A stretch of DNA of 64,000 nt from Planctomycetota bacterium (lineage in GTDB: Bacteria > Planctomycetota > Phycisphaerae > Sedimentisphaerales > Anaerobacaceae), in contig VRUL01000011.1 of NCBI GenBank assembly GCA_019456145.1, forward strand, positions 1 through 64,000, read 5' to 3'. Positions within the stretch are counted from its first letter, which is position 1. Each line of letters opens with the position of its first letter. The notes under the pieces are model-generated. The model saw only the letters and a program-made list of their open reading frames with translations. It was not told the DNA's origin and did not search any database. This document shows, piece by piece, positions 54,822 to 64,000 of the stretch. Made by a program: the position numbers and the translations under genes.

Positions 54822-55339
54822 CATTTTTCTCCTTCAACTGCCGGCGGCGTAAACACCCTCTGAGCCATCTCGCTATCAAGCATATACCTTCCTCCCGGAG
54901 CATCCGCAATCAGCTTAAGCTTTTGTACAACCGTCTCAGCACTGTTTTCTTCTTCAACCTGTTCATTAACGAACCATTGCAAAAACATATTCGCCGCATG
55001 GTCTTTTTCTTCGATAGCCAGATTTATCAGCCCATTAACCAATCCTGTCACCTTCTGCTCATGCTGGTAAGCGGCTTCGAAGGCAGCCAATGGTGATTCC
55101 CATTCACTCGGCGGCTCGGCTATCGATTTCAACGTGACCCTGCCGTTCCGCTCGTTGACATAATCGTAAATCTTCATGGTGTGTATATGCTCTTCCTGGG
55201 TTTGCACTCTCATCCAGTTTGCAAAGCCGGGTAAATTTATAGATTCAAAGTATGCTACCATCGAAAGATACAAATAAGCAGAGTAGAACTCTGAGTTAAT
55301 CTGTCCGTTCAGAGCCTCCTGCATTTTCTTACTGATCAT
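54821..55339 (-). CDS. ftnA: Non-haem ferritin
   Basis: 172 aa from the ATG at 55339, with GGGAG upstream and the SOR stop two bases before. Iron storage protein assembling as 24-mer. Ferroxidase-site pieces are NSEFYSAYLYLSM (Glu), TQEEHIHTMKIYDYVNERNG (Glu, His), EEKDHAANMFLQWFVNEQVEEE (Glu/Gln). It takes up Fe(II) and limits Fenton chemistry, which fits a PerR-controlled island. The stop shares bases with the downstream ferritin-like start. Confidence 0.94.
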   Translation of the reverse strand: MISKKMQEALNGQINSEFYSAYLYLSMVAYFESINLPGFANWMRVQTQEEHIHTMKIYDYVNERNGRVTLKSIAEPPSEWESPLAAFEAAYQHEQKVTGLVNGLINLAIEEKDHAANMFLQWFVNEQVEEENSAETVVQKLKLIADAPGGRYMLDSEMAQRVFTPPAVEGEK

Positions 55340-55341
55340 TA

Positions 55342-55719
55342 TTATTCTCCCTTCCACATTCCGTGCTTATTGCAGTGCTCACGCGCGGAGATTTTGCCTG
55401 CCTCGACAGCAAATTCCGCTTCAGGTGCATCGCCGGGATTGAGGAACTGTCGATATGCCTTACCGTCAGCAAGGATTTCGATCCATTCGATATGGTGATC
55501 AGCCTCCATAGGGTGCGCAACACTGCCGACCTTAACTTTGACACCGCCATCAATATTTTCAATCACTGGTACGTGCTTTTCCTTTCCCTCATCGGCGGTT
55601 TTGGCAACGAGCTTCTCCATTGGCTGATCACAGCAAACCAGCTCACCAGCGCCACCGTGAAGCACTTCCACGATATTACCGCACATGGTACATTTGTAAA
55701 CTTCCAGTTTCTCAGCCAT
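55342..55719 (-). CDS. Desulfoferrodoxin (superoxide reductase)
   Basis: 125 aa, two-iron type. N-terminal desulforedoxin domain: [11 protein letters not shown] and [10 protein letters not shown]-terminal catalytic centre: [21 protein letters not shown] and [12 protein letters not shown], giving the His4Cys iron site. It reduces superoxide to hydrogen peroxide without making oxygen, taking electrons from rubredoxin. It lies between the flavodiiron protein and ferritin. Confidence 0.95.
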   Translation of the reverse strand: MAEKLEVYKCTMCGNIVEVLHGGAGELVCCDQPMEKLVAKTADEGKEKHVPVIENIDGGVKVKVGSVAHPMEADHHIEWIEILADGKAYRQFLNPGDAPEAEFAVEAGKISAREHCNKHGMWKGE

Positions 55720-55787
55720 AATTGTCTCCTTATACAGTTTTGCGGCTTTGTTTATTGTATTTAATTTATCACAAGAGAAATACCATT

Positions 55788-56969
55788 CTAATCGGCGATT
55801 TTAAGCTCCTTATATTTGGCCAGGATTTGGTCGGCTAATTTATCCAGAGCCACAAAATCATCGTCCTTCGGACAGCCCTTTACTATCACCGGTTCAATGA
55901 TCTCAACTTTGAGATTTGGAAGCAACCCCGTGAGCTGCTCGACCATCCTGCCCCCCCACCCATAGGACCCGATAATTGAAGCGAATTTTGTCTTCGGTCT
56001 AAGTGTGTTGGCCAAAATCGCAGCGTATGCAGCCAACGGGTGCGCACCGGACAACACCGTCGGAGAGCCAACCACAATTGTAGCTGCGTCTACAAGTGAT
56101 ATCGCCAGCTTACCGACGTCAGTTGCCGAAAGGTTGAATTGCCTGACGGTTATACCTCTTTTAATCAAAGCACCCACAAAATGCTCAACCATTTTTCGTG
56201 TACTACCATGCATTGAAACATATGGCAGAACAACCTCGTTCCTGACCCGATCGCTGACCCAATCTTTATAAGCATTGATAATAAACTCGGGCTTATCATA
56301 GACAGGGCCATGGCTTGGAGCAATCATTTCAATTTCCAGAGCCTTAATTTTTTCGAGATTCTTTTTTATCGCCGCTCTAAAGGACATCATTATCTCAGCA
56401 TAATATCTCTTGGCAGCTTCATAAACAACCGCCTGATCATCCACAAACAGACTGCTGGTCGCGAGGTGCGAGCCGAAAAAATCGCACGAGAAGAATATTT
56501 TATCTTCCTGCAGGAAGGTGCCCAGCGTCTCGGGCCAGTGGACCCATGGGACATAGACGAACTGCAGCGTTTTATCACCTAAGGAAAGCGTCTGGCCATC
56601 ATCAATAGTGATAAAATTATCGTCGTCAACGTCCAATAAATCAATAAGCATCCCTTTGCACTTAGGATTTGTCACAACCTTTGCATCAGGATAGAGCATC
56701 AATATATCCGGGATGGCGCCGGAGTGGTCCTGCTCACCGTGGTGGGCAATAACATAATCTATTCTATCGACCCCAACTTCGACAAGGTTTTCTATCAGCA
56801 CGTCAGTCTTGGTTGGGTCCACTGTGTCCAGAAGGGCCGTTTTCTCACTGCCCTTTATCAAATAAGCATTGTAGCTGGTGCCGTCAGGCAGAGGAATCAT
56901 CTCGTCGAATAATCTCCTGTCCCAATCAACGGCCCCAACTTCGTAAACGTTCGGTTTCAACTGCTTCAT
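55788..56969 (-). CDS. Flavodiiron protein (FprA family)
   Basis: 393 aa. N-terminal metallo-beta-lactamase-like diiron domain with HHGEQDHSG (about residues 75-83), then CDFFGSHL and SHGPVYD. C-terminal flavodoxin domain with [15 protein letters not shown] (FMN phosphate loop, about 252) and GSYGWGGRM. It reduces oxygen to water or NO to N2O with electrons from rubredoxin. Its start overlaps the copA stop by four bases (ATGA), pointing to coupling. Confidence 0.95.
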   Translation of the reverse strand: MKQLKPNVYEVGAVDWDRRLFDEMIPLPDGTSYNAYLIKGSEKTALLDTVDPTKTDVLIENLVEVGVDRIDYVIAHHGEQDHSGAIPDILMLYPDAKVVTNPKCKGMLIDLLDVDDDNFITIDDGQTLSLGDKTLQFVYVPWVHWPETLGTFLQEDKIFFSCDFFGSHLATSSLFVDDQAVVYEAAKRYYAEIMMSFRAAIKKNLEKIKALEIEMIAPSHGPVYDKPEFIINAYKDWVSDRVRNEVVLPYVSMHGSTRKMVEHFVGALIKRGITVRQFNLSATDVGKLAISLVDAATIVVGSPTVLSGAHPLAAYAAILANTLRPKTKFASIIGSYGWGGRMVEQLTGLLPNLKVEIIEPVIVKGCPKDDDFVALDKLADQILAKYKELKIAD

Positions 56970-59398
56970 CCAAATCCTCTCTTTGCAGGTGGTATATATC
57001 TTTTCAACATTAAGGAAAGAGTTACTATCGTAACAGAACTCATGGCCATTGCAAGCCCTGCAAGTTCAGGCTTGAAAGTGATTCCAAAAAACGGATACAG
57101 TATTCCTGCCGCAACAGGAATCAATGCAGTATTATACGCAAAAGCCCAGAACAGGTTTTGCTTTATCCTCGACATTACTTTGTTACTCAACTGAACCGCT
57201 GCAACCGCGTCCATAAGGTCGTCTTTTATAAGTACTATTTCACCGCTCTCTATTGCCACATCTGTACCGCTGCCTAAAGCAATACCTACATCTGCCTGGG
57301 CCAGTGCCGGTGCATCGTTAATCCCATCGCCCACGAAAGCAACTACTTCTGCTTTTTCCTGAAGTTTCTTTACCTGGTCAGCTTTGTCCCGGGGTAAAAC
57401 CTCCGCTAACACATTTTCTATTCCAATTTGCTTTGCAATTGCATTTGCAGTCCTTGCATTGTCACCGGTTATCATAATAACATTGAGGTTCATGTCTTTT
57501 AACTGTTTAATTGCATTTTTTGTTGTTTTCTTTAGTGTGTCCGCAACGGCAATTATACCACATATTTCGCAGTCCCGGGCGATGAGCATAACCGTCTTGC
57601 CTTCGTTTTCGAGTTGAAGTATATCCGCCCCGACCTTTTTAGAATATGAAATGTTTCTTTCTTTGAAAAGTGTTCTATTTCCTACAAGCACCTCGGATCC
57701 TTCTACTGTTGCGATAACACCTTTGCCCCCAAAAGTGTCAAAGCCTTTACACTCAGCCATCTCAACGCCATTTTCCTGTGCTCGTTTCACTACCGCTTCT
57801 GCGAGAGGATGTTGTGAATTCTTCTCAACACTTGCCACTAACTTCAGGAGCGTTCTCTCGTCAATTCCAATACCGTTTATATCTGTAACTTCTGGTTTTC
57901 CTATGGTCAGGGTTCCGGTCTTATCAAATACCATCGTAGTCAGCTTTTGAGAGATTTCAAGGGCTTCGCCATTCTTGATGAGAATGCCCAGTTCAGCCCC
58001 GCGACCGATCCCCACAGTCACAGCGGTGGGAGTAGCAAGCCCAAGAGCACAAGGGCATGCGATAACAAGCACGGAAATCATACAAGTCAGGGCAAAAAGC
58101 AGTGAATTACCGAGGATTAAATACCACACAACAAAAGAAAGAATTGCAATCGTCAACACCGCTGGAATGAAATAACTCACTGCTTTATCAGCAATCCTTT
58201 GAATAGGCGGCTTTGAGCCCTGAGCTGTTTTCACAAGTTCTATGATCTGGGACAGCACGGTATCTTTGCCTATTTTTGTCGCTGTGAATTTGATTACGCT
58301 ATTTTTGTTAATCGTCCCACCGACAACACTATCACCTTTCTTTTTCAAAGCCGGGATAGGCTCTCCTGTAATCATTGACTCATCTACGAAGCTCTCACCA
58401 TCAATAACGTCACCATCTACGGGGATTTTTTCTCCTGGCTTTACAACCACCGTATCATTTATTTGAACGTCCTCTATAGGTACCTCGATTTCGTTGTTAC
58501 CACGAATAACAGCAGCAGTTTTGGGTTGTAAACCCATCAGTTTTTTTATCGCTTCTGAGGTCCTTCCTTTTGCCCTTGCCTCCAGGTACCGTCCCATTGT
58601 CAGAAATGCGGCAAGAAGAACCGCTGTCTCATAAAACAAAAAATCCCCTGAAAGTATAAGCTCGAAAGTACCTAAAACACTTGATACAAATGCAACGCCA
58701 ATCCCCATAGAATACATTACATCCATGTTCAGATTCCTGTTTTTAAGAGAACGGTAAGCAGCACTGAATATAGGATGACTTACATAAATAAAGGCAGGAG
58801 TTGAAACCACCAGCATTAGATATGCCATTGGAAAAGGAAGACGGACCGGGACATACATAAGAACCATTAGAGGAATGCCTACGGCCAAGCCGACAATGAC
58901 TCTGTTGCGTTTTTTTCTCAAATCTTTCTCTTTTGCCGCTTTTTCTAAATCTTCTGTATCTTCCGCCTCTATCCCAAAGTATTGATAACCGGCGCCTTCA
59001 ATGGCTTTTTTCATGTCAGCTACGGTTGTCATTCCCGGGATGTACGTGATATATACTCTTTCGGCTCCCAGATTAACATTAACACTGCTGATTCCATCCA
59101 GTTTTTTGAGCGCGTTTCCAATTGTTTTAGCGCATGTAGCACAGGTCATGCCCCCAATTTTCAGGGTGATTTTTTCATTTATCACCCTGTAGCCTGCATG
59201 TGTAATCGCTCTTTCCAGGTCAGCAAGGTTTAATTTCGCAGACTCGTACTCAACCGTAGCGGCCTCATTTCCAAGGTTCACCTGCGCATTACTAACGCCG
59301 ATGAGACGCAACAGGGATTTTTTAATTGTTGAAGCGCATTTTACGCAGCTCATTCCCGAAATCTTGAGTTCCGCCCTTTTTATAAGATATTCTGTCAT
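56966..59398 (-). CDS. copA: Copper-exporting P1B-type ATPase
   Basis: 810 aa. Two heavy-metal-binding domains at the N-terminus: GMSCVKCAS (about 15-23) and GMTCATCAK (about 83-91). Then eight membrane helices, the phosphatase TGEP, metal motif [23 protein letters not shown] in SQHPLAEAV, and [10 protein letters not shown]. The last helices have [11 protein letters not shown] and MAMSSVTIV, the P1B-1 copper signature. It exports Cu(I) using ATP. Overlaps tpx (start) and fprA (stop) by four bases each, so it is firmly in the island operon. Confidence 0.96.
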   Translation of the reverse strand: MTEYLIKRAELKISGMSCVKCASTIKKSLLRLIGVSNAQVNLGNEAATVEYESAKLNLADLERAITHAGYRVINEKITLKIGGMTCATCAKTIGNALKKLDGISSVNVNLGAERVYITYIPGMTTVADMKKAIEGAGYQYFGIEAEDTEDLEKAAKEKDLRKKRNRVIVGLAVGIPLMVLMYVPVRLPFPMAYLMLVVSTPAFIYVSHPIFSAAYRSLKNRNLNMDVMYSMGIGVAFVSSVLGTFELILSGDFLFYETAVLLAAFLTMGRYLEARAKGRTSEAIKKLMGLQPKTAAVIRGNNEIEVPIEDVQINDTVVVKPGEKIPVDGDVIDGESFVDESMITGEPIPALKKKGDSVVGGTINKNSVIKFTATKIGKDTVLSQIIELVKTAQGSKPPIQRIADKAVSYFIPAVLTIAILSFVVWYLILGNSLLFALTCMISVLVIACPCALGLATPTAVTVGIGRGAELGILIKNGEALEISQKLTTMVFDKTGTLTIGKPEVTDINGIGIDERTLLKLVASVEKNSQHPLAEAVVKRAQENGVEMAECKGFDTFGGKGVIATVEGSEVLVGNRTLFKERNISYSKKVGADILQLENEGKTVMLIARDCEICGIIAVADTLKKTTKNAIKQLKDMNLNVIMITGDNARTANAIAKQIGIENVLAEVLPRDKADQVKKLQEKAEVVAFVGDGINDAPALAQADVGIALGSGTDVAIESGEIVLIKDDLMDAVAAVQLSNKVMSRIKQNLFWAFAYNTALIPVAAGILYPFFGITFKPELAGLAMAMSSVTIVTLSLMLKRYIPPAKRGFG

Positions 59399-59910
59399 AC
59401 CAATTCTTTTACTACCTTGAGGACGGCTTCGTAATCCGGCTCATTAGTCAATTCGTTCACAACCTGTACATCTCTGACAATGCCTGTTTTGTCCACTACG
59501 AACACCGCTCTGGCAAGAAGCCGCAACTCCTTGATTAACACGCCGAACACAGTGCCGAACGATGCATCACGATGGTCTGAAAGGGTTTGAACATTCTTTA
59601 CGCCTGCAGCACCACACCACCGCTTTTGAGCAAATGGAAGGTCCATACTGATAGTCAATACAACTATATCATCGCCAAGGCTGCCTGCCTCCTCGTTAAA
59701 TCGGCGCGTCATCGTATCGCACACTGATGTATCCAGAGACGGCACAGTTGATATGATACAAACCTTACCTCGAAATGATGAGAACTTAACCGGCGACAAA
59801 TCATTGGCAAGTACTTCGAAATCAGGGGCCGGCCCACCAACCTTTAGCCCGCTTCCCAGCAATGTCAACGGCTGACCCTTCATCGTAATTATACCTTTTC
59901 GCTCTTTCAT
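59395..59910 (-). CDS. tpx: Thiol peroxidase
   Basis: 171 aa, Tpx subfamily of peroxiredoxins. It reduces peroxides at a Cys thiol. The active-site sequence [16 protein letters not shown] has the peroxidatic Cys (about 64), and the resolving Cys is in KRWCGAAGV (about 98). GGGGG-rich Shine-Dalgarno precedes ATG. Its last codon region overlaps the copA start (ATGA). Confidence 0.96.
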   Translation of the reverse strand: MKERKGIITMKGQPLTLLGSGLKVGGPAPDFEVLANDLSPVKFSSFRGKVCIISTVPSLDTSVCDTMTRRFNEEAGSLGDDIVVLTISMDLPFAQKRWCGAAGVKNVQTLSDHRDASFGTVFGVLIKELRLLARAVFVVDKTGIVRDVQVVNELTNEPDYEAVLKVVKELV

Positions 59911-59931
59911 AATCGCCCCCTTTTAAATTTA

Positions 59932-60504
59932 TTAGTAATTAACCGCTTCCAGTTCGTAATGGCTTGCTGGATGTGCGCAGGCCGGGCATACCTCCGGTGC
60001 TTGAGGCCCTTCGTGTACGTAGCCACAATTCCTGCAAACCCACCTTACAGATTTATCTCGCTTGAATACCTGGCCGTCAGTTATATTCTTTGCCAAAGCA
60101 TTGTATCGCTCTTCGTGTCGTTTTTCAGCAATTGCTATACTCCTGAAAACCCCGGCGATTTCAGCAAGACCTTCTTTTTCTGCGGTCTCAGCAAAGCCCG
60201 GATACATCTGTGTTTGTTCGTAATGTTCACCGGCTGCCGCCGCCTTCAAATTCTCAACTGTTTTGCCGATAACCCCAGCCGGAAATGCTGCGGTAATCTC
60301 AGCTTCGCCGCCTTCGAGGAATTTGAACTCGCGTTTGGCATGTTCTTTTTCCTGGTTGGCGGTTTCCTCGAAGATTGCAGCTATTTGTTCGTAGCCTTCT
60401 TTTCGGGCCTGACCGGCAAAATATGTGTAACGGTTTCTCGCCTGAGATTCACCTGCGAACGCAGTTGCCAGGTTCTTTTCCGTTTGTGTACCTTTAAGAC
60501 TCAT
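59932..60504 (-). CDS. rbr: Rubrerythrin
   Basis: 190 aa. Ferritin-like diiron domain ([59 protein letters not shown]) followed by a rubredoxin-like domain with [11 protein letters not shown] and CPACAHP. It reduces hydrogen peroxide in anaerobes with electrons from rubredoxin or NADH-linked partners. GGAGG precedes ATG; 21 bases to tpx. Confidence 0.96.
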   Translation of the reverse strand: MSLKGTQTEKNLATAFAGESQARNRYTYFAGQARKEGYEQIAAIFEETANQEKEHAKREFKFLEGGEAEITAAFPAGVIGKTVENLKAAAAGEHYEQTQMYPGFAETAEKEGLAEIAGVFRSIAIAEKRHEERYNALAKNITDGQVFKRDKSVRWVCRNCGYVHEGPQAPEVCPACAHPASHYELEAVNY

Positions 60505-60554
60505 ACAAAACCTCCTTTTTACGCAAATAATTAATATTTCCCCGAAACATTATC

Positions 60555-61025
60555 CTATTTATCAACACGTTTTCTACATAAATCACAAATACCCTCTAAA
60601 TATACTGTTGTTTTCAATACGGTAAATTTCCTGCCGATGTTCTTCGGAACCGTAATCTTATCAAACGGCTTGTAATGAAAGTCAACAATCCTCCTGCACT
60701 TTAGACACTTGAAATGCTGATGAGTTTCCAGCACACCGTCAAATCTTTTCACATCTCCTGAACCCTCAACGATAAAAGCTGTCCTAATTTCTGCTAAAGT
60801 CAAAAGGGTTCTATTAACCGTATCCAGTGATATATTTGGAATCACCTCCCTTGTCTTGTGAAAAACCATCTCGGCCGAAGGATGCTGGTTTGATTCAATC
60901 AGCGCTTTATAAACGGCCATTCGCTGCGGTGTAACTTTCAGGCCCGCCCGGCGACACTTCGCCGGGAAGGCATCCATTTTCTCCTTCAACTTATCCCTGT
61001 TAGCTCTACCGCTACCGCTCGACAT
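60555..61025 (-). CDS. perR: Fur-family peroxide-responsive repressor (PerR-like)
   Basis: 156 aa. Winged-helix N-terminus (CRRAGLKVTPQRMAVYKAL), metal-binding HQHFKCLKCRRIVDFH, and the C-terminal CDLC for structural zinc. Fur and PerR are similar; PerR is favoured because it leads an operon of peroxide and superoxide enzymes and its promoter carries a PerR-type box. It is 50 bases before rbr. The transcript has a long leader of about 420 bases. Confidence 0.85.
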   Translation of the reverse strand: MSSGSGRANRDKLKEKMDAFPAKCRRAGLKVTPQRMAVYKALIESNQHPSAEMVFHKTREVIPNISLDTVNRTLLTLAEIRTAFIVEGSGDVKRFDGVLETHQHFKCLKCRRIVDFHYKPFDKITVPKNIGRKFTVLKTTVYLEGICDLCRKRVDK

Positions 61026-61440
61026 TGTCGTGCCCTACCAGAAACCGATATCAATCATTCAAACCAGTCGTTCCAGAATCGCAGCGATTATATATCATTC
61101 TTTGCACGCTGGATAGAAAATTCCACTCTATTTAGCCGCATGCTTTACATAGATTTTTCTTCGCTAACAACAATGAGTTACAAGAGACTCAACAATGCTT
61201 CATTTAACAATCAAAATGGAGCCACCCTCCTACGGGTGGCTCCGTCAGGAGAAAAACAAAACCGGTATTGCATGAAGGTACAGTAAAAACAGCCGATTTT
61301 GATTTACAAAAAACAGGATAGACAAATCCTCATTTCTCTAACTCTTCATCTTGTCAGTTAGGATACTCCACACGTATCAATTTGCCAAATTTCATCAGCA
61401 AGCAGCACGGCAACAGCCTTGCAGCCCTTTTTGACATTGT
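61026..61440 (-). other. Long perR leader, no gene supported
   Basis: About 415 bases from predicted start to perR. It holds a 10-bp GC-rich hairpin (61218-61243). Two short frames begin near 61438 and 61450 (27 and 30 codons), without Shine-Dalgarno sites. It may contain a small RNA or attenuator. Confidence 0.4.
61218..61243 (-). terminator. Strong 10-bp hairpin in the perR leader
   Basis: GGAGCCACCC (61218-61227) pairs exactly with GGGTGGCTCC (61234-61243). On the minus strand ATTTTGATTG follows, a weak terminator tail, which would give a transcript of about 230 bases from the promoter. Confidence 0.5.
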
Positions 61441-61455
61441 TCGTAATCATTACTA
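61441..61455 (-). promoter_or_regulatory. PerR/Fur-type operator
   Basis: On the minus strand TAGTAATGATTACGA matches the known PerR box consensus TTATAATnATTATAA at 11 of 14 positions, and its core GTAAT-G-ATTAC is a perfect palindrome. It overlaps the end of the -10 and the predicted start. Confidence 0.7.
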
Positions 61456-61480
61456 TATAGTAGCTACTACTACTTGTCAA
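61452..61480 (-). promoter_or_regulatory. Near-consensus promoter of the perR operon
   Basis: On the minus strand TTGACA (61480-61475), exactly 17 bases, TATAGT (61457-61452). The spacer holds a second palindrome, AGTAGCTACT. Confidence 0.85.
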
Positions 61481-61826
61481 TGCTTTTTCTCACAGTTTTC
61501 CAGGATATTTTTACCTGTGATCCATAAGTGTTTAACATGAAACAGGGTGCGCAATCCGGTAAAATTCAATCCCCCAAAAAAAAATAACGATTTTTTTGCT
61601 TTTTTCTCAATAATAAGAGATTTCATCTTGTTTTTTTTCCTCAATGATTGGATAGGCTATGTGTTTCCAGTGGATTTGGCCGACTTGCTTTTCTAAATAG
61701 AGCATCAACCGTTATGTGGAACTGGTATTAGCAGAAATTGCAAATGCCAGGAGGCATCCCTTTCGGGAGTGAATATGCCCGATAGCCTACCAAAGCTTGT
61801 GTTGGCAGGATGAAAATATGTGAGAA
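61481..61826. other. Spacer with no gene seen
   Basis: AT-rich, with long A and T runs near 61570-61640. Open frames in it are extensions through the tRNA and are not credible. Confidence 0.5.
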
Positions 61827-61899
<73 letters not shown>

Positions 61900-62087
61900 G
61901 AAGTAAAACAATATTATCACAGAAGTCCGGCTTTGGCAAATAAATTTTCCATGCCCCCGGTCGGTCTCTACTTCTGACCGCACAGCAGCAGATTGTATTT
62001 TTCAAGCCGTTAAAGTATAATGGCTCTTCAGGTTTTGATTCGGTCAATAGTACATATCGACAGCACAAATGGATAAAGATAAGAATT

Positions 62088-62580
62088 TTGATGAAAAGGC
62101 AGAGAATATTTGTAACGGGACGCGTACAGGACGTTGGCTTTCGGCAGGCTGTGTATCGGCTGGTCCGCCAGTTGGAACTCTCCGGTGTGGTGCAGAACGA
62201 CACAAAAGGTGTAACAATCGAATTCCCATTTATAAACTGCACTAACTACGGGCCAAGATATTCAATAGTAAAGACCATTCCTTTCAGTTGCAGAAAGTGA
62301 TGACAAGCCGGCAAAATAACCAGCCATTTATGCAAAGTCAAAGGTGTTGCTCATAAACAAAATTGATTTGCTGAGGGCAGGAATGCAGGTGGACTTCGAT
62401 ATCGAGCGAGTGAAAGTTGATGCCCGCAAACTGAATGAAGGCATTAAAATTTTCCCAATATCCGCTAAAACCGGTGACGGATTCGCCAACTGGTGTGATT
62501 GGCTTACAGAATCGGTTAAAAGCTTGCGAGAAGCGAAATATTTCACACACTGTAAAGGGAGAGCCAGTGGAGAGATTTGA
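62088..62580 (+). pseudogene. hypF-hypB deletion-fusion remnant (hydrogenase maturation)
   Basis: The first part reads RIFVTGRVQDVGFRQAVYR...VVQNDTKGVTIE, the acylphosphatase domain of HypF, then jumps to FPFINCTNYGPRYSIVKTIP, normally some 120 residues further on in HypF, with a zinc Cys changed to Tyr. After about 62290 the text becomes HypB: ESDDKPAK-stop-PAIYAKSKVLLINKIDLL, then VDFDIERVKVDARKLN and IKIFPISAKTGDGF. The stop TAA replaces a Tyr codon of HypB. Thus two deletions and a nonsense codon. The product cannot make HypF (carbamoyl transfer) or HypB (nickel GTPase). The end overlaps the recQ start. Confidence 0.85.
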
Positions 62581-64000
62581 AAAAGCCTTAAAAAAGTACT
62601 GGGGTTATGAAAGTTTTTTGCCCCATCAGGCGGAGGCTATGATTTGTGCCGGCAGAGGCCGGGATTCAGTCGTCGTATTGCCCACCGGTGGCGGCAAGTC
62701 AGTTTGTTTTCAGGTGCCTGCGGTTACGCTTACTGGGATGGCGGTTGTGGTTTCGCCCTTGATTTCACTTATGAAAGATCAGGTTGATACTCTGGTCGAA
62801 TGTGGGATTTCAGCAGCAAGGCTCGATAGCACCCAAACACCAGGTGAGCAAAGCGGCATTCTTAAGGCCATCGCTGAAAAAAAGCTTAAGTTGCTGTATC
62901 TTGCGCCTGAACGGCTTGTCTCCAGCAGTTTCATTGAGTTTCTTAAGAAAGCAGAACTTTCTATGATTGCTGTTGATGAAGCTCACTGCGTTAGTATGTG
63001 GGGACACGACTTCCGGCCTGAATATCTACAACTTGGGATATTAAAGGACGCATTTCCCAGCCTTGCAATTCACGCTTATACCGCAACCGCAACCGAACAG
63101 GTCCGCAATGACATAATCGAGCAGCTTCGTCTCAAAGACCCAAAAGTTCTGGTTGGCTCGTTTGACAGACCTAACCTGGTTTATAAAGTTCAGCGGCGAT
63201 CGAATCTAATAAAGCAGATTTGCTCGGTTCTTGACAGGCACGAAGGGGAATCAGGTGTCATTTACTGCATTCGGCGTAAAGATGTCGACCAGTTATATAC
63301 CAAACTAAGAAGCAAAGGCTACAGCGTCGCACCGTATCATGCCGGCATGGGTGGTGAAGAACGCAAGAGAAATCAGGATGACTTCATCAATGAAAAAGTC
63401 GACACCATTGTGGCTACCATCGCATTTGGAATGGGCATTGACAAATCGAACGTTCGCTATGTGATTCACACCGGGATGCCCAAATCGCTCGAACACTATC
63501 AGCAGCAAAGCGGCAGAGCCGGACGTGACGGCCTTGAAGCCGAATGCTGTTTATTCTACTCGGGGCGCGACTACGGAATCTGGAAGAGTATTCTCGAAGA
63601 TACCGAGCCGAAAGTTCACCAGATTGCTGCGGAGAAGTTGAACGCAATGTATAACTATTGTACCAGCGTATCCTGCAGACACGACACGATTCTGGAATAT
63701 TTCGGACAGCAGCTCGGCAGCGATAATTGTTCGGCCTGCGATGTTTGCCTCGGTGAATTAGATTGCATGGAAGAGCCTTTGGAAACCGCTCAGAAAATTA
63801 TTTCCTGTGTTCTACGTCTCGGCGAGCGATTCGGTGCCGATTATACTGCCTCGGTATTGACCGGTTCGCGTGAGCAGCGAATCGTAGAAAACGGTCACGA
63901 CTCGCTGAGCACCTACGGACTCTTATCCGACTTTACAAAACGCATCGTGCGTGACTGGATCGAGCAGCTTGCAGAGCAGCGATACCTGCAGAAGGCGGGC
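62567..64000 (+). CDS. recQ: ATP-dependent DNA helicase RecQ (partial, continues past window)
   Basis: At least 478 codons, open to the window edge. GTG at 62567 with AAGGGA eight bases before. Superfamily 2 helicase motifs: VVVLPTGGGKSVCFQVP (Walker A), VDEAHCVSMWGHDFRPEY (DEAH; the usual Gln is Met), YTATAT, VIYCIRRKDVDQL, ATIAFGMGIDKSNVR, HYQQQSGRAGRDG, and the zinc cysteines in CTSVSCRHD and CSACDVCLGEL, followed by the start of the winged-helix RQC region. It unwinds DNA 3' to 5' in recombination and repair. The C-terminus with HRDC is outside the window. Confidence 0.95.
   Translation, partial: MERFEKALKKYWGYESFLPHQAEAMICAGRGRDSVVVLPTGGGKSVCFQVPAVTLTGMAVVVSPLISLMKDQVDTLVECGISAARLDSTQTPGEQSGILKAIAEKKLKLLYLAPERLVSSSFIEFLKKAELSMIAVDEAHCVSMWGHDFRPEYLQLGILKDAFPSLAIHAYTATATEQVRNDIIEQLRLKDPKVLVGSFDRPNLVYKVQRRSNLIKQICSVLDRHEGESGVIYCIRRKDVDQLYTKLRSKGYSVAPYHAGMGGEERKRNQDDFINEKVDTIVATIAFGMGIDKSNVRYVIHTGMPKSLEHYQQQSGRAGRDGLEAECCLFYSGRDYGIWKSILEDTEPKVHQIAAEKLNAMYNYCTSVSCRHDTILEYFGQQLGSDNCSACDVCLGELDCMEEPLETAQKIISCVLRLGERFGADYTASVLTGSREQRIVENGHDSLSTYGLLSDFTKRIVRDWIEQLAEQRYLQKAG

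Overview
This window looks like a chromosomal piece of an anaerobic or microaerophilic planctomycete, most likely class Phycisphaerae (Sedimentisphaerales-like). This is inferred from gene content, not from a marker tree. The pointers are many Gfo/Idh/MocA oxidoreductases with Tat signals, a GH172 protein, a PL10 pectate lyase, a DUF6807 protein, a secreted protein with DNRLRE, GLUG and dockerin-like parts, an S74 chaperone-type surface protein, Gram-negative LptF/LptG-type permeases, and superoxide reductase, rubrerythrin and flavodiiron enzymes. Base composition is moderate. No phage, plasmid, insertion sequence or CRISPR array was seen.

Layout. 0.2-8.5 kb: an ECF sigma factor with a membrane partner, small membrane and PilZ proteins, murD, a secreted GLUG/dockerin-like protein, pyrF and an anchored unknown. 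8.7-14.3 kb: a strong promoter, an S74 surface protein and a GH172 fusion. 14.3-26.1 kb: a plus-strand housekeeping run nusA-infB-rbfA, an endonuclease III-like protein without catalytic residues, hisG, a PPIase lipoprotein and two LptF/LptG permeases. A long structured leader with an intrinsic terminator precedes nusA. 26.1-27.7 kb: thiC under a TPP riboswitch. 27.9-36 kb: a GH32-like secreted enzyme, a VCBS-repeat protein, an M24 peptidase, PL10 and a rhomboid protease. 36-40.3 kb: a repeat-dense segment with an anchored unknown, a promoter-driven string of hairpins ahead of a KHGL-type gene, coding repeats and an SH3 protein. 40.3-52.2 kb: a sugar-catabolism locus with five Gfo/Idh/MocA proteins, two sugar isomerase-like TIM barrels, an enolase-superfamily enzyme and a DUF6807-papain fusion. 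52.3-61.5 kb: zwf and a minus-strand oxidative-stress and metal island (perR, rbr, tpx, copA, fprA, superoxide reductase, ftn, a ferritin-like gene, rubredoxin) behind a promoter overlapped by a PerR-type box. 61.8-64 kb: tRNA-Ala, a decayed hypF-hypB remnant and the start of recQ.

How the genes work together. The sugar locus, GH172, PL10 and GH32-like enzymes fit breakdown of plant or algal polysaccharide followed by oxidation and isomerisation of unusual sugars. The stress island forms a coherent O2, superoxide and peroxide reduction chain: rubredoxin can feed the flavodiiron protein and superoxide reductase, rubrerythrin and Tpx remove peroxide, ferritins hold iron, and Zwf can supply NADPH.

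The most unusual signal is a set of short dispersed repeats. They fill spacers, abut start codons (rbfA, hisG, lptF) and enter coding sequence in frame (three places in murD, one in a sugar isomerase). The best candidate for an undescribed element is at 37.4-38.6 kb: a near-consensus promoter, four back-to-back hairpins, a small STGP/KHGL protein gene, then tandem 37-codon repeats.
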